Shown: positions 17,573 through 26,065 of the stretch, piece by piece
Position numbering within the stretch: the stretch's first letter is position 1
How the letters are laid out: each line of letters begins with the position of its first letter
Assembly: GCA_029555025.1 (NCBI GenBank)
Contig: JAKPTZ010000021.1
Coordinates: 1-34,857, forward strand
Direction: 5' to 3'
Origin: Deltaproteobacteria bacterium
GTDB taxonomy: Bacteria > Myxococcota_A > UBA9042 > DTJE01
DNA: 34,857 bases
Translations under genes and position numbers: made by a program
Notes under the pieces: generated by a model
Databases searched by the model: none
Seen by the model: only the letters and a program-made list of their open reading frames with translations
What the model was told of the DNA's origin: nothing

Positions 17573-18745
17573 ATGAATCGAATTCAGGTGGCCGTTTTCG
17601 CGGCGTTTCTGGTGCTTGTCGCCGCCGGGCCGGCGTGGGCGGTCAAGTTTCGTTTTCCGATTATCGATGTTGAAAGAATCCAGTTCGACTACGTGGTCTA
17701 TGCGGATCATGACCCGGCCGATGGCGTGATGACCTGGGCCTGCCTGCCGTGGTGCGCCGGCACATGGATCAACCGGTACGTGGAATGCACCGAGAATTTT
17801 CCTTTCTGTTACGACGCGCACGACGGAACCGACTTCATGCTGATTGACGGCTTTTCGATGATGGATTCCGGAAGCGCGCAGGTTGTGGCGGCAGCCGACG
17901 GAACCGTCATCGCGACCGAGGACGGCAATTACGACCGCTGTCATGCCGACATCGTGACCCAGGACGTGACCTGCGACGGATACCCGATGCGTGGCAACTA
18001 TGTGAAACTACGTCATTCAGACGGCATGGAAACCTGGTATTGGCACTTCAAGAAGGACTCGATCCAGGTTGAAGTCGATCAGCAGGTTAAGTGCGGCGAC
18101 GTGCTGGGCCTTGTGGGCAGTTCCGGATATTCGTCGGCCCCCCATCTTCACTTCGAGGTCAGGATGCCGACCGGGGTGGGCGACGAGACGGCCTGGATTG
18201 ATCCGTTTGCCGGCCCGCACAGCCAGGAAGAGTCATATTGGGTGCTTCAATATGACCCGACCACATGGCTGCCAGGCGTATATTGTGAAGGCGACGAGAT
18301 ACCGGATTTCCCCGAGCCCGAAACCGACCAGGGCGGCACCGCGGATGTTCCGGCGGAGCTGGCCGCATCGGACGAGGCCGTTTCCGAGGAAGTGTCCGGC
18401 GACGTCGTGGAACCGTTGGATGCATCCGCGGATGGGGTCTCCGACGCGACCGGCCCGAAGGATGTCCCGGCAGTCGATGTGGGCGGCTTTGATCTTGTTG
18501 TTTCCGACCTGCCGGCCGATGCCGGCGCGGACGGCCTGGTCGCCGACGCTGCCCCAGCGGTCGATACGGGATTGAATGACAACGGCCAGGTTCTGGCCGA
18601 TTCTGGCGTGGGCGACAGCGTGCCGGGTGAACCTTCCGGCGGCTGCAGTTCCGGGCCGAGGGCCGTTCCACCTTTCGGCTTGCTGTTGATGGTCGCGGGC
18701 GCTATCTTTGCCTTCGTGTCGCGCAGAAGGGGCCTGTTCAGTTGA
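17573..18745 (+). CDS. Secreted M23 (LytM-like) peptidase with an Asp-rich linker and a MYXO-CTERM-like tail
   Basis: A 390-residue protein. The ATG at 17573 follows a GGGGGG ribosome site and gives a Sec signal peptide ending near AWA. The M23 domain (about 60-230) has the zinc motif HDGTD (His83, Asp87) and the HLH motif (His191, His193) in SSAPHLHFEVRMP, with NYVKLRHSDGMETWYWHF before it. M23 enzymes cut peptidoglycan cross-bridges; some act on other proteins. From about residue 245 there is an Asp/Val/Ala-rich linker, then CSSGPRAVPPFG, a hydrophobic helix and RRRG: the layout of the MYXO-CTERM sorting tag of myxobacteria, which anchors proteins at the cell surface. The stop overlaps the TTG start of holA. 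Confidence 0.88.
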   Translation: MNRIQVAVFAAFLVLVAAGPAWAVKFRFPIIDVERIQFDYVVYADHDPADGVMTWACLPWCAGTWINRYVECTENFPFCYDAHDGTDFMLIDGFSMMDSGSAQVVAAADGTVIATEDGNYDRCHADIVTQDVTCDGYPMRGNYVKLRHSDGMETWYWHFKKDSIQVEVDQQVKCGDVLGLVGSSGYSSAPHLHFEVRMPTGVGDETAWIDPFAGPHSQEESYWVLQYDPTTWLPGVYCEGDEIPDFPEPETDQGGTADVPAELAASDEAVSEEVSGDVVEPLDASADGVSDATGPKDVPAVDVGGFDLVVSDLPADAGADGLVADAAPAVDTGLNDNGQVLADSGVGDSVPGEPSGGCSSGPRAVPPFGLLLMVAGAIFAFVSRRRGLFS

Positions 18746-19782
18746 AGATCCAGGAAATCGAACAGATTCGCGTCGAGCTTGAATCGGGAAAAGCGATTCC
18801 CATGGTCTATGTCGCGGGTGGCGATGACGGCGTGATGGACGCCCTTGTCCAGGTCTTTGGCGGCCACTATTCAGCCGCCGGGACTGAAACCAAGGTGGTC
18901 CGGCTGGACGCTTCGGGCGCCAAGTCCGATGCGTGGGAACAGCTTGCCGGGATTGCCGGCTCGTTCCCGATGTTCGACGAAAAGACCATCGTCGTGATGA
19001 CCGGGTGCGCCGGCGGCGCGAAGGTGCCGAAGGAAACGCGTCCATTCCTGGAAAATCCGCCCGATCATGCCGTGTTCCTGTTCTGTGCCGACCGAAAGAC
19101 TTCCGCGTCGCCGCTGGCGAAGCTGGTCAAGGAACACGGCCGGGTTCTGGATTTCAAGGATCTGAAGGATGCCCAGGCCCGCGCGGTCGCGATTTCCGGC
19201 GCCCGGCAGATGGGGTTGCTGCTTGATGCGGCGGCCGCCGACGCGCTGATTGACATGGTCGGCACCGATCTCGGGGCAATCGACAGCGCCTTGAAGAGCC
19301 TTGCCGGTCTTGTGGTACCGGGGGCCGGAACGGTCAATGTCGGCGTCCCCGATCTTGCCGGCCTGGTGCGGCGTACGCGCAAACATGCCCCGTGGGATCT
19401 GGACGAAGCAATCGAAAAGCGGGATCTGGCAAGGGCGGTCAAGGTCGCCATCCGGGAACTGCAGGATTCCAAGGATCCCAGATCGCGTGTCATCGGACTT
19501 TTCAACACGGTCCTGCGAAGGGCCAGGACGATACTGGTTGCTTCGGATCTTCTTGCCGACAGGGTCGGGCAGACCGAGGCGATGGAAAGGCTGGGAATCA
19601 CCTGGCCCTTCATGTACGAAAGGGTGGTCGATGCAACCAGGCGCTATTCCCGCGCCGAACTGAAGACGTTCCTGAAGAACGCGATGGAAATGGACATCCG
19701 CATGAAGCGCGGCGTCGCGGGTCCCGAAACCAGGGTCGTCGAGATCCTGACTTCCCTGATGGTCAGGCGCGCCGGGCAGTGA
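18742..19782 (+). CDS. holA: DNA polymerase III subunit delta
   Basis: A 346-residue protein of usual length for the clamp-loader delta subunit, which opens the beta sliding clamp. The TTG start at 18742 overlaps the previous stop (TTGA), with AAGGGG 9 bases upstream. It is supported by the family-like N-terminus (ELESGKAIPMVYVAGGDDGV); the next ATG would cut into this. Other family features are SFPMFDEKTIVVMTGC, FLFCADRKTSASPLAKLV, and the C-terminal collar region after about 210 (RDLARAVKVAIRELQDSKDP). Coupling to an M23 peptidase gene is unusual but probably reflects only compact packing. Confidence 0.9.
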   Translation: MKIQEIEQIRVELESGKAIPMVYVAGGDDGVMDALVQVFGGHYSAAGTETKVVRLDASGAKSDAWEQLAGIAGSFPMFDEKTIVVMTGCAGGAKVPKETRPFLENPPDHAVFLFCADRKTSASPLAKLVKEHGRVLDFKDLKDAQARAVAISGARQMGLLLDAAAADALIDMVGTDLGAIDSALKSLAGLVVPGAGTVNVGVPDLAGLVRRTRKHAPWDLDEAIEKRDLARAVKVAIRELQDSKDPRSRVIGLFNTVLRRARTILVASDLLADRVGQTEAMERLGITWPFMYERVVDATRRYSRAELKTFLKNAMEMDIRMKRGVAGPETRVVEILTSLMVRRAGQ

Positions 19783-19841
19783 CCTTCAAGCGTTTTCGGC
19801 GAAATCCGTGAAGATTGATGGGCCGGATCCCGGGGCCGCGC

Positions 19842-20330
19842 CTACGGACGGTGGATCAGGACTACGGCGCTGGATTCTATACCCAGGCCGCGGCCCGCAA
19901 ATCCCAGGCCTTCCGCATGGCGAGGCTTGATTGAAATCTGGTCCGCGCCGATTCCGAGTGCCCCGGCAGCGGCCTGGCACATCGCCGGAACCAGGTGGCC
20001 AAGCCGTGGACTGTCGCAGACGACCACGCAATCAATGTTGCCGACGATCCAGCCAGCATCGCGAACCAGCCTTCCGGTCCATTTCAGGATCTCGCAGCCG
20101 GAAATTCCGGTGGTGGCGTCGCAAGTCTCGGGAAATGTCGTCCCGAGGTCGGGCAACCCGGCCGCCGAAAGCAGCGCGTCCGCGATGCAGTGCGCAACCG
20201 CGTCGCCGTCCGAATGACCGAGCAGCCGCCGGTTGAAGTCCACGTTCACGCAGCCAAGCGCCAGCGGGCCGTGTCCCGGTTTTGAAAACGGATGCCTGTC
20301 ATGACCAAAACCAACCCTGAACGCGTTCAT
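19842..20330 (-). CDS. ispF: 2-C-methyl-D-erythritol 2,4-cyclodiphosphate synthase
   Basis: A 162-residue enzyme of the non-mevalonate isoprenoid pathway that cyclises CDP-ME 2-phosphate, releasing CMP. The metal ligands Asp11 and His13 are in GHDRHPF, the third (His39) in LLGHSDGDAVAHCIADALL. Near the C-terminus KPRHAEGLGFAGRGLGI matches the CMP-binding and hydrophobic-cavity region; the usual GRGEG is GRGLG here, and the normal Thr cluster before the conserved Glu is replaced by PRH. ispD is not adjacent. The ribosome site is weak (GGCGGTG). It is divergent from the helicase gene. Confidence 0.95.
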   Translation of the reverse strand: MNAFRVGFGHDRHPFSKPGHGPLALGCVNVDFNRRLLGHSDGDAVAHCIADALLSAAGLPDLGTTFPETCDATTGISGCEILKWTGRLVRDAGWIVGNIDCVVVCDSPRLGHLVPAMCQAAAGALGIGADQISIKPRHAEGLGFAGRGLGIESSAVVLIHRP

Positions 20331-20388
20331 GATGCACCGCCATTATTCCGCGCCGAAACGGCCCGGAATGTGTTGTCCGAATTCTGTC

Positions 20389-20394
20389 TATAAA
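20389..20394 (+). promoter_or_regulatory. Candidate -10 box (TATAAA) for the helicase gene
   Basis: TATAAA in a locally AT-rich stretch, 81 bases before the chosen helicase start. No clear -35 at 16-18 bases. It lies inside the divergent gap between ispF and the helicase. Confidence 0.3.
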
Positions 20395-20475
20395 TCGGCA
20401 AGGCCCCGGAATGCAAATGTCGCGTCGAATTTTTCCGTGCTATCTTGCGCGCGGCCATGTTTTTCGGCGCCGTCG

Positions 20476-22443
20476 ATGTTCCTGAAATTGAAGCCATCCC
20501 AGGTGTTCGGGAAGAATGGGCTGGCCGCGTCAGCCCTGCCGGGATACGAGTACCGTGCCGAGCAGGAAAGGATGATGGCCGCGGTCCAGAAGGCCATCAT
20601 GACCGACGACGTGATAATCGTCGAGGCCGGCACCGGCGTGGGAAAGACGCTAGCTTACCTGGTTCCCGCCGTTGCGTCCGGGCGCCAGACGGTCGTGGCG
20701 ACCGGGACCCGCACATTGATGGAACAGCTTGTCAACAAGGATCTGGCGATTCTTTCCGGGATTCTCGGGGAGCCGGTCGATGCCGCGGTCCTGAAGGGCA
20801 GATCGAATTATCTGTGCCTGGCCCGTCTGGACATGGCGATGGACAGCCCGGATCTTTTCCAGCCCGACGATCGCAGGCTTCTGGGAATTATTCGCAGGTG
20901 GTGCGACGAGACGAAGACCGGCGATGTCGGGCAGCTTTCCGGCGTTGCCGAAGACGATGCGATCCTGCGTTCGGTCGTCTGCCAGGCCGACACGTGCACC
21001 GGCCGGGTATGCCCGTTTTATTCACGCTGCTTCCTGTTCAGGGCCCGGGCCCGCGCACTGGAGGCCGAGCTGGTAATCACCAATCACCATCTCCTGATGG
21101 CCGATCTGGCGATGTCGGACGGAAGCGAGGATGATTCGGGCGCCGGGCCCCTTCTTCCTTCGGACGCCAACCTGATAATCGACGAGGCGCATGGGCTTGA
21201 AGACGTGGCAACCGTGGCTTTCGGCCTGGTCGCGACGCGTGCAGGTGTCGCGGAGATTTCCCGGGATACGCTTGCACTCGCGAATCATGCCGATCCGCGG
21301 ACCGCCCGGGTTGTGGTCAACGTCGCGCGCAGACTGGATGATGGTTTCGTCAAACTGCTGAACCTGGTGGCCGGGCGGCGCGAGCGGTGCAGGCTGGCGG
21401 ACGGGCCGGACGACGTGCAGCTTTCGAAGCAGGCCGTGGCTGCATGGCACGGGCTTGACCAGGATCTCGAAGCGGTCGGCATCGAAACCACCTCGATCGC
21501 CAGGGAAATGGAAAGAACCAGTGAAATTCCCGGTCGCGTCGCCCAGGTTCGCGCGACCCTTTGCCAGGTACTTGATCGCGACGACGGTTCGATGGTCAGG
21601 ATCGTCGAAAGAAAGGGCCATGGCGGCTCATTCGCCGCATACCCGGTCGATGTTTCCACGATTCTGCGCCAGAAGATGTTCCAGAAGGGACGGCCGATCG
21701 TCCTGACAAGCGCGACGATGAGCGTGGCCGGCCAGACCGCTTTCTTCCGCAGCCGGCTGGGAATTCCCGAAGGTGCGCCGGAGTGCGTGCTCCAGTCGCC
21801 GTACGACTATGCGTCGAATGTCGTGCTTTACATTCCGTCCGGGATGCCGGTTCCAACCGATGACAACTGGCCCGGCCAGGTCATTGATGAAACGGTGAGG
21901 CTGATCGAACTGGTCGGCGGACGTACGCTGGTGCTTTTCACTTCACGCGCTGCCCTGAATCGCGCCGCCGTTGAACTGCCCGAACGGGTCGGTTATCCCA
22001 TCCTGGTCCAGGGGACTATGCAGCGTGGTGAACTGGTCGAACGCTTCCGTTCGGCCGGGAACGCCGTACTTCTGGCGACCGCGGCATTTCGGGAGGGACT
22101 CGACATTGCAGGCGGGGCCTTGAGTTGCGTGATCATGGACAGGCTTCCGTTCGAACCGCCCGACGAACCACTTCTGGTGGCCCGCTCGGACAGGATGAGA
22201 TTGTCGGGGCAGGAACCGTTTTTCCATTACCAGGTTCCGCTGGCGGCGATCCGGCTTCGGCAGGGGTTTGGCAGACTGGTGCGCCGTCGCACCGACAGGG
22301 GCGTGGTCGCGATACTCGATCCGCGAATCGCCAACAGGAATTACGGCAAAATTTTCCTCGACAGCCTGCCGCCGGCCTTTCGCGCGACGGAATTCGAGGC
22401 GGTTCGATCCTGGTGTCTTCGGAATCTTTTACCAGAGAATTGA
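20476..22443 (+). CDS. DinG/YoaA-family (XPD-like) iron-sulfur ATP-dependent DNA helicase
   Basis: A 655-residue superfamily 2 helicase. Walker A is EAGTGVGKT (Lys57), the DEAH box is at 236-239 (NLIIDEAHGLEDVA), and the C-terminal motif is QGFGRLVRRRTDRGVVAILD followed by YGKIFLDSLPP. Cys114, Cys174, Cys179 and Cys185 are spaced like the four Fe-S ligands of E. coli DinG. Such 5'-3' helicases unwind R-loops and damaged replication structures. The ATG at 20476 yields the expected N-terminus (FLKLKPSQVFGKNGLAASAL), although no clear ribosome site precedes it. The frame remains open upstream to 20329, but that part looks non-coding and contains the -10 box. No exonuclease domain is fused. Confidence 0.92.
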   Translation: MFLKLKPSQVFGKNGLAASALPGYEYRAEQERMMAAVQKAIMTDDVIIVEAGTGVGKTLAYLVPAVASGRQTVVATGTRTLMEQLVNKDLAILSGILGEPVDAAVLKGRSNYLCLARLDMAMDSPDLFQPDDRRLLGIIRRWCDETKTGDVGQLSGVAEDDAILRSVVCQADTCTGRVCPFYSRCFLFRARARALEAELVITNHHLLMADLAMSDGSEDDSGAGPLLPSDANLIIDEAHGLEDVATVAFGLVATRAGVAEISRDTLALANHADPRTARVVVNVARRLDDGFVKLLNLVAGRRERCRLADGPDDVQLSKQAVAAWHGLDQDLEAVGIETTSIAREMERTSEIPGRVAQVRATLCQVLDRDDGSMVRIVERKGHGGSFAAYPVDVSTILRQKMFQKGRPIVLTSATMSVAGQTAFFRSRLGIPEGAPECVLQSPYDYASNVVLYIPSGMPVPTDDNWPGQVIDETVRLIELVGGRTLVLFTSRAALNRAAVELPERVGYPILVQGTMQRGELVERFRSAGNAVLLATAAFREGLDIAGGALSCVIMDRLPFEPPDEPLLVARSDRMRLSGQEPFFHYQVPLAAIRLRQGFGRLVRRRTDRGVVAILDPRIANRNYGKIFLDSLPPAFRATEFEAVRSWCLRNLLPEN

Positions 22444-22456
22444 GGATAACGGCGGA

Positions 22457-22912
22457 TCACATGCCGGCGATTCGTTCCATGTCGTTCAATTCGGCCTTCA
22501 GCAGCATGTTCCACGTCGCCTTTTCAAGCGCCTCGACAGCGCTGTCGATGATCTTGTGCTGATCAAAGATAAGCTGAATAAGGGTGCGAAGCGGCAGGGT
22601 AGCCTCGGACGCATCAATTGAAAGATCGATAGTCTTCATCGACCAGTCCGGGCACAGACGGCTCAGCCCGCCTTCCTCGGAAGACAGGATGACCACATCG
22701 ACATGCCTTGGATCCGCCTTGATTCGCGACCACAGCGCGTCGATCTCCTGGCGCGGACCTTCGATCATCTGAAAGAAGATCTGGCCGGTCGCAAGAAGCG
22801 CCCCGGTGATCTGGTGTCCCGAATTGAACTCGGACGCCTCCCGGGCAAGGGCCTGGATTGCCGCTGGCGACATGTTCTCGCGAAACCTCGAAACATAGCG
22901 TACGCGTTTCAT
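22457..22912 (-). CDS. BLUF domain blue-light sensor protein
   Basis: A 151-residue cytosolic flavoprotein. BLUF domains bind FAD and report blue light by rearranging a hydrogen-bond network. The key residues are all present and spaced as in AppA: Tyr6 (YVSRF), Asn30 (FNSGHQITG), Gln48 (FFQMIEGP), and Trp90/Met92 (CPDWSMK). GGGGA lies about 8 bases before the ATG at 22912. No effector domain such as EAL or GGDEF is attached; only about 50 helical residues follow (about 100-151), as in short BLUF proteins that signal through a partner. No obvious partner regulator is adjacent. It converges on the helicase gene with a 13-base gap. Confidence 0.95.
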   Translation of the reverse strand: MKRVRYVSRFRENMSPAAIQALAREASEFNSGHQITGALLATGQIFFQMIEGPRQEIDALWSRIKADPRHVDVVILSSEEGGLSRLCPDWSMKTIDLSIDASEATLPLRTLIQLIFDQHKIIDSAVEALEKATWNMLLKAELNDMERIAGM

Positions 22913-23025
22913 CTGGATTCCCCTGATTGATTGAATAGTTGGGTCTGACCACAAAGTCTTGCCCCGATCCTGCCGGCCGGTCAAGTTCCGCGCTCATTTT
23001 CCAGCGAAAACGCGAGGTTTTGCAG

Positions 23026-24780
23026 TTATTTCGGCGTTTCAGCCAGATCCAGCGGGGCGTACGGGGCCGCGGCGGTTCTTTCAAGCACGCCGGCGTAATC
23101 TTCGTCCACCGTGAAGAATTCGGTGTTCAGCTTTTCGAATGCCCGGTTGATCGTGTCGAAGTCGTTGTCCCTGACGTCAAGGCGTTCTCCGGCGCCATCG
23201 GTCGGGTACAGGACTCCCCACAGGGAAGGCGCGTCGAAGTACTTCCAGCTCCACGGGGCCCAGTGGACGCCGCGCCTGTTCATCATTTCAAGGACGCCTT
23301 CCATGGCGTCAAGTTGCCACCTGTCCGCCGGATCGTCGGTCGAGTTGAAGGCGTTTGGCCCATATACGTTGAATTCGCCGTAAAACAGTGGACAGTCGAA
23401 GCGATCCCAGACCTTCTCAAGTTGCGTGATCTCCTCTTCCATCATCCGGATATGGTTTGCCGCATCCTTTCCGCCCGGATAGTCGTGAAACGACATCATT
23501 GCGTTATCCCAGCCGTACTCAGCCGGCCCGGCCAGTGTTGACATGGCCAGGAAGCCGTCTTCAAGCATGATGATGTGTTCGGTGTTTTCCTGGCGGATTG
23601 CGGAAATGATTGCCTGGTGGGCGGCCAGGTAGCGTTCATGGTCGGGTGCCCCGGCCGGTTCGTTAAGAAGGTCGAGCACCGCCACGTGGGGCTCGCCCTT
23701 GAAATACCGCGCCATCGCCTGCCACAACCTGGCAGTCTTGTCGATGCAGTCCTGTCGGGTGAAGAACTGGCCGCCGTTTTCAAGGCCCTGGTGCCACCAC
23801 GGGCTCTGGCCGCCCGGCGCTCCGTGCAGATCAAGCATGATGTAAAGACGGTACTTCCGGGCCCACTCGATGACCTGATCCAGCCGGCGCCATCCTTCAA
23901 GGACGAAAGCGTTTTCACCGTCGATGTCGGTTTCGAGTGTCTGGTACCAGACGGGAACGCGGACCAGGTTCATACCCATCTCCGCGACAAGCTCGAAGTC
24001 CCGCTCGGTGATGTAGTTGTCCTGGAAGGTCGTTCTGAGTTCGTTCATGCCGTCGTATCCGAAACGCTTCGTCAGCCAGTTCCACAGGGCGCGCTCCTCG
24101 AAAATCCATGGCTCCGAATCGAACCAGGCCCAGAATGCCCCGGATCCGGCTTCAAGACCCGGCTTCATGTTTTCTTCCATGTACTGTCGCCATTCCTGGA
24201 CGCACAGCCATGCGGCCTTCAACTGGAAACTGCAGTCGATGATGTTGATGGCCTGCGCCTCACCGAAAAGTTCCGCCACGCCGAATTCGACGGCCTTGTC
24301 CGGCATCATCCCCAGCAGTTCTTCCTGGCCCAGGACACCGATTCCGGCAAGCCAGCTTTCCATCATCAGCCAGCTTCCAAAGTTCATGCCGCGAAGCATC
24401 ACCTTGTTCCCTTCGTCATCGACGATGTCGCGTCCTTCAACATGAAGCAGGGGAAGCGTGGCCTTCTCGATCGGTTCCGGTCTTGTCGGGAACGGCTGGC
24501 TGTTCGGCCTGCAGTCGGCCTGGACCGGCCCCATGAAGACTTCATTGCCGTTGTCCGCCGCATCCGCCCCGTCAGCCGCGTCGTTCTGGGCCGAGTCGCC
24601 GTGCCCCTGGTCGGCGTGCACATCCATCATGTCGGTCTCGTCGCCCGTGTCGTCCCCCGTCATCGCGTCCGCTTCGGTGTCGGCAAGGGATGCATCGGTT
24701 TCCTGGACCGAGCCGCCGCACCCGGAAATGAAAAGGAACGTCGCGGTTGCAAGCATCGCCGTCAGTAAGCTCTTAATCAT
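23026..24780 (-). CDS. Lipoprotein with a glycoside hydrolase family 5-like domain
   Basis: A 584-residue lipoprotein (lipobox ISGC) with an Asp-rich linker to about residue 75 and a GH5-type TIM barrel from about 105. N-terminal strand RGMNFGSWL, then MNLVRVPVWYQTLE and MLDLHGAPGGQSPWW are typical of GH5. The acid/base Glu374 is in LDLLNEPAG and the nucleophile Glu469 in PLFYGEFNVY. AAGGGG precedes the ATG by 8 bases. An insertion of about 100 residues (about 150-260) follows the first strand. GH5 covers cellulases, mannanases and exo-1,3-glucanases; the substrate here cannot be told. It likely acts at the cell surface. Confidence 0.88.
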   Translation of the reverse strand: MIKSLLTAMLATATFLFISGCGGSVQETDASLADTEADAMTGDDTGDETDMMDVHADQGHGDSAQNDAADGADAADNGNEVFMGPVQADCRPNSQPFPTRPEPIEKATLPLLHVEGRDIVDDEGNKVMLRGMNFGSWLMMESWLAGIGVLGQEELLGMMPDKAVEFGVAELFGEAQAINIIDCSFQLKAAWLCVQEWRQYMEENMKPGLEAGSGAFWAWFDSEPWIFEERALWNWLTKRFGYDGMNELRTTFQDNYITERDFELVAEMGMNLVRVPVWYQTLETDIDGENAFVLEGWRRLDQVIEWARKYRLYIMLDLHGAPGGQSPWWHQGLENGGQFFTRQDCIDKTARLWQAMARYFKGEPHVAVLDLLNEPAGAPDHERYLAAHQAIISAIRQENTEHIIMLEDGFLAMSTLAGPAEYGWDNAMMSFHDYPGGKDAANHIRMMEEEITQLEKVWDRFDCPLFYGEFNVYGPNAFNSTDDPADRWQLDAMEGVLEMMNRRGVHWAPWSWKYFDAPSLWGVLYPTDGAGERLDVRDNDFDTINRAFEKLNTEFFTVDEDYAGVLERTAAAPYAPLDLAETPK

Positions 24781-24850
24781 TCAAGACCCCTTCGAAGATT
24801 CACTGAAACGAAAAAGTGGGTGAGGTACTTCAAAGTCACCCGCTGTATTT

Positions 24851-24865
24851 TGACAGTATATGTCA
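24851..24865. promoter_or_regulatory. TGACA-N5-TGTCA palindrome in a divergent promoter region
   Basis: A perfect inverted repeat, TGACAGTATATGTCA, sits in the AT-rich centre of the gap between the divergent GH5 lipoprotein (start 24780) and Cys-rich lipoprotein (start 24916) genes. Adjacent promoter-like words are TTGACA (24850-24855) and TATTAT (24866-24871) on the plus strand, and TATACT on the minus strand. The position suits a dimeric regulator controlling both genes. The regulator is unknown. Confidence 0.4.
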
Positions 24866-24915
24866 TATTATCGGGCTTGAGGCAATCGAGTGCGTCGGCA
24901 CCAAGGAAGGACAAC

Positions 24916-26043
24916 ATGAAGCTGCTTGAATCACTGGCACTTGCCGCCATCCTCGCCGTTGGCTGCGGGAATAGTCCGTCCGATTTCGACAATGGTTTCC
25001 CGGTCGATATCGTCATTCCGGTCGATGTGCCGTCCGATGTGATCGGCGTGGACACCGCCGTTCCGGACCAGGGTGGTCGCGACCAGGGGCAGCAGGATCC
25101 CGGTGGGTCAGGCGACACGGTGGTTCACAGGGATCTGCCATCCCTTGATCTTCCCGACACCGAATGCGGCGTCACGCTGGACAATTATTTCGACATGCTG
25201 ATCGACGCGCTGGCCGGCTTTTATGCAAGGTGCAGTCCCGGCGACCGCATCAATTTCTGGCAGAATCCGAAGAATGCCCGCTGGATGCTCGAGGGCCAGA
25301 TCCGACCCATGGAAGTGGAGTACCGGGTCAGAATCGACAAGGGCGCCCTGACACTGGACAAGACCGTTGCATGCGCATACCTGGGGCTTTTGAAGGACGG
25401 GGACTGCAACGCGACCAGAACGATGAACAGCGGGCTTGTCGGGACTGCCGGGCCAGGTGGCGCCTGCGGCGTCGACGAGGAATGTCCGGACGGTTACTTC
25501 TGTCGTTTCCCGAATGCGACGACGTGCCTGGGTGAATGCACGGCAAGGGTCGGGGCCGGTCAGATTTGTGATTTCGGCGGATGCCAGCCCGGTTTTGCCT
25601 GCAGGCTGAACGATGCCGACGAATTCAGGTGCGTGGCCTCGTATTACATCAGGCAGCCCGGCGACGACTGCGACCCGGAAACAGACGTCTGTGCGCAGAG
25701 CTTCTGTGATGGAAGCTTGTGTCACGAGCTTCCCGGCCCGGGAACCCAGTGTTCACCCGGTTCATACTGCCGCGACGGCTGGTGTGACAGGAACCTGAAC
25801 ATCTGCAAGCCGTACGTCGGCGCCGGGGGAAGCTGTGAAACATGGACTTCCTGCGAGGACGGCATGTACTGTCTTCCGTTCCCGGACGAAAAGTGCGCCA
25901 CCAGGTTGACCCTGGGCGCCCAGTGCGACCCGGCCAGGAATTCTTTCGACTTTCCCGGCGTGTCCCTGGCCTGCGCCAGCGGCCTTTGCGACAAGTTGAA
26001 CAACGTCTGCACCGATTCCGCGCCGGCATCGGCGTGTAACTGA
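24916..26043 (+). CDS. Cys-rich lipoprotein of unknown function
   Basis: A 375-residue lipoprotein. AAGGAAGG lies just before the ATG at 24916; the lipobox is LAVGC and the linker up to about residue 75 is Asp/Val/Pro-rich with DQGGRDQG. A helical segment (about 85-160) precedes a Cys-rich half (about 175-375) of repeated small modules such as CPDGYFC, CQPGFAC, CSPGSYC and CEDGMYC, with Gly and paired Cys. These resemble Dickkopf-like or EGF-like disulfide modules common in Deltaproteobacteria surface proteins. No catalytic motif is seen. The next Cys-rich gene starts 22 bases later and is probably in the same transcript. Confidence 0.8.
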   Translation: MKLLESLALAAILAVGCGNSPSDFDNGFPVDIVIPVDVPSDVIGVDTAVPDQGGRDQGQQDPGGSGDTVVHRDLPSLDLPDTECGVTLDNYFDMLIDALAGFYARCSPGDRINFWQNPKNARWMLEGQIRPMEVEYRVRIDKGALTLDKTVACAYLGLLKDGDCNATRTMNSGLVGTAGPGGACGVDEECPDGYFCRFPNATTCLGECTARVGAGQICDFGGCQPGFACRLNDADEFRCVASYYIRQPGDDCDPETDVCAQSFCDGSLCHELPGPGTQCSPGSYCRDGWCDRNLNICKPYVGAGGSCETWTSCEDGMYCLPFPDEKCATRLTLGAQCDPARNSFDFPGVSLACASGLCDKLNNVCTDSAPASACN

Positions 26044-26065
26044 AGTCCCCGCATCGGAGGTTCCA

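Noticed and set aside
20329-20475. Upstream extension of the helicase frame
   Set aside because: It has no family similarity, contains the candidate -10 box, and would touch the ispF start; the typical helicase N-terminus begins at 20476.
22913-23025. GGAACTTGAC before the BLUF gene as an ECF-sigma promoter
   Set aside because: The -35-like word is present but no matching -10 occurs at 15-18 bases.
23575-24768. Plus-strand open frame (397 codons) opposite the GH5 gene
   Set aside because: GH5 motifs with both catalytic Glu residues are on the other strand; the antisense frame shows no domain.
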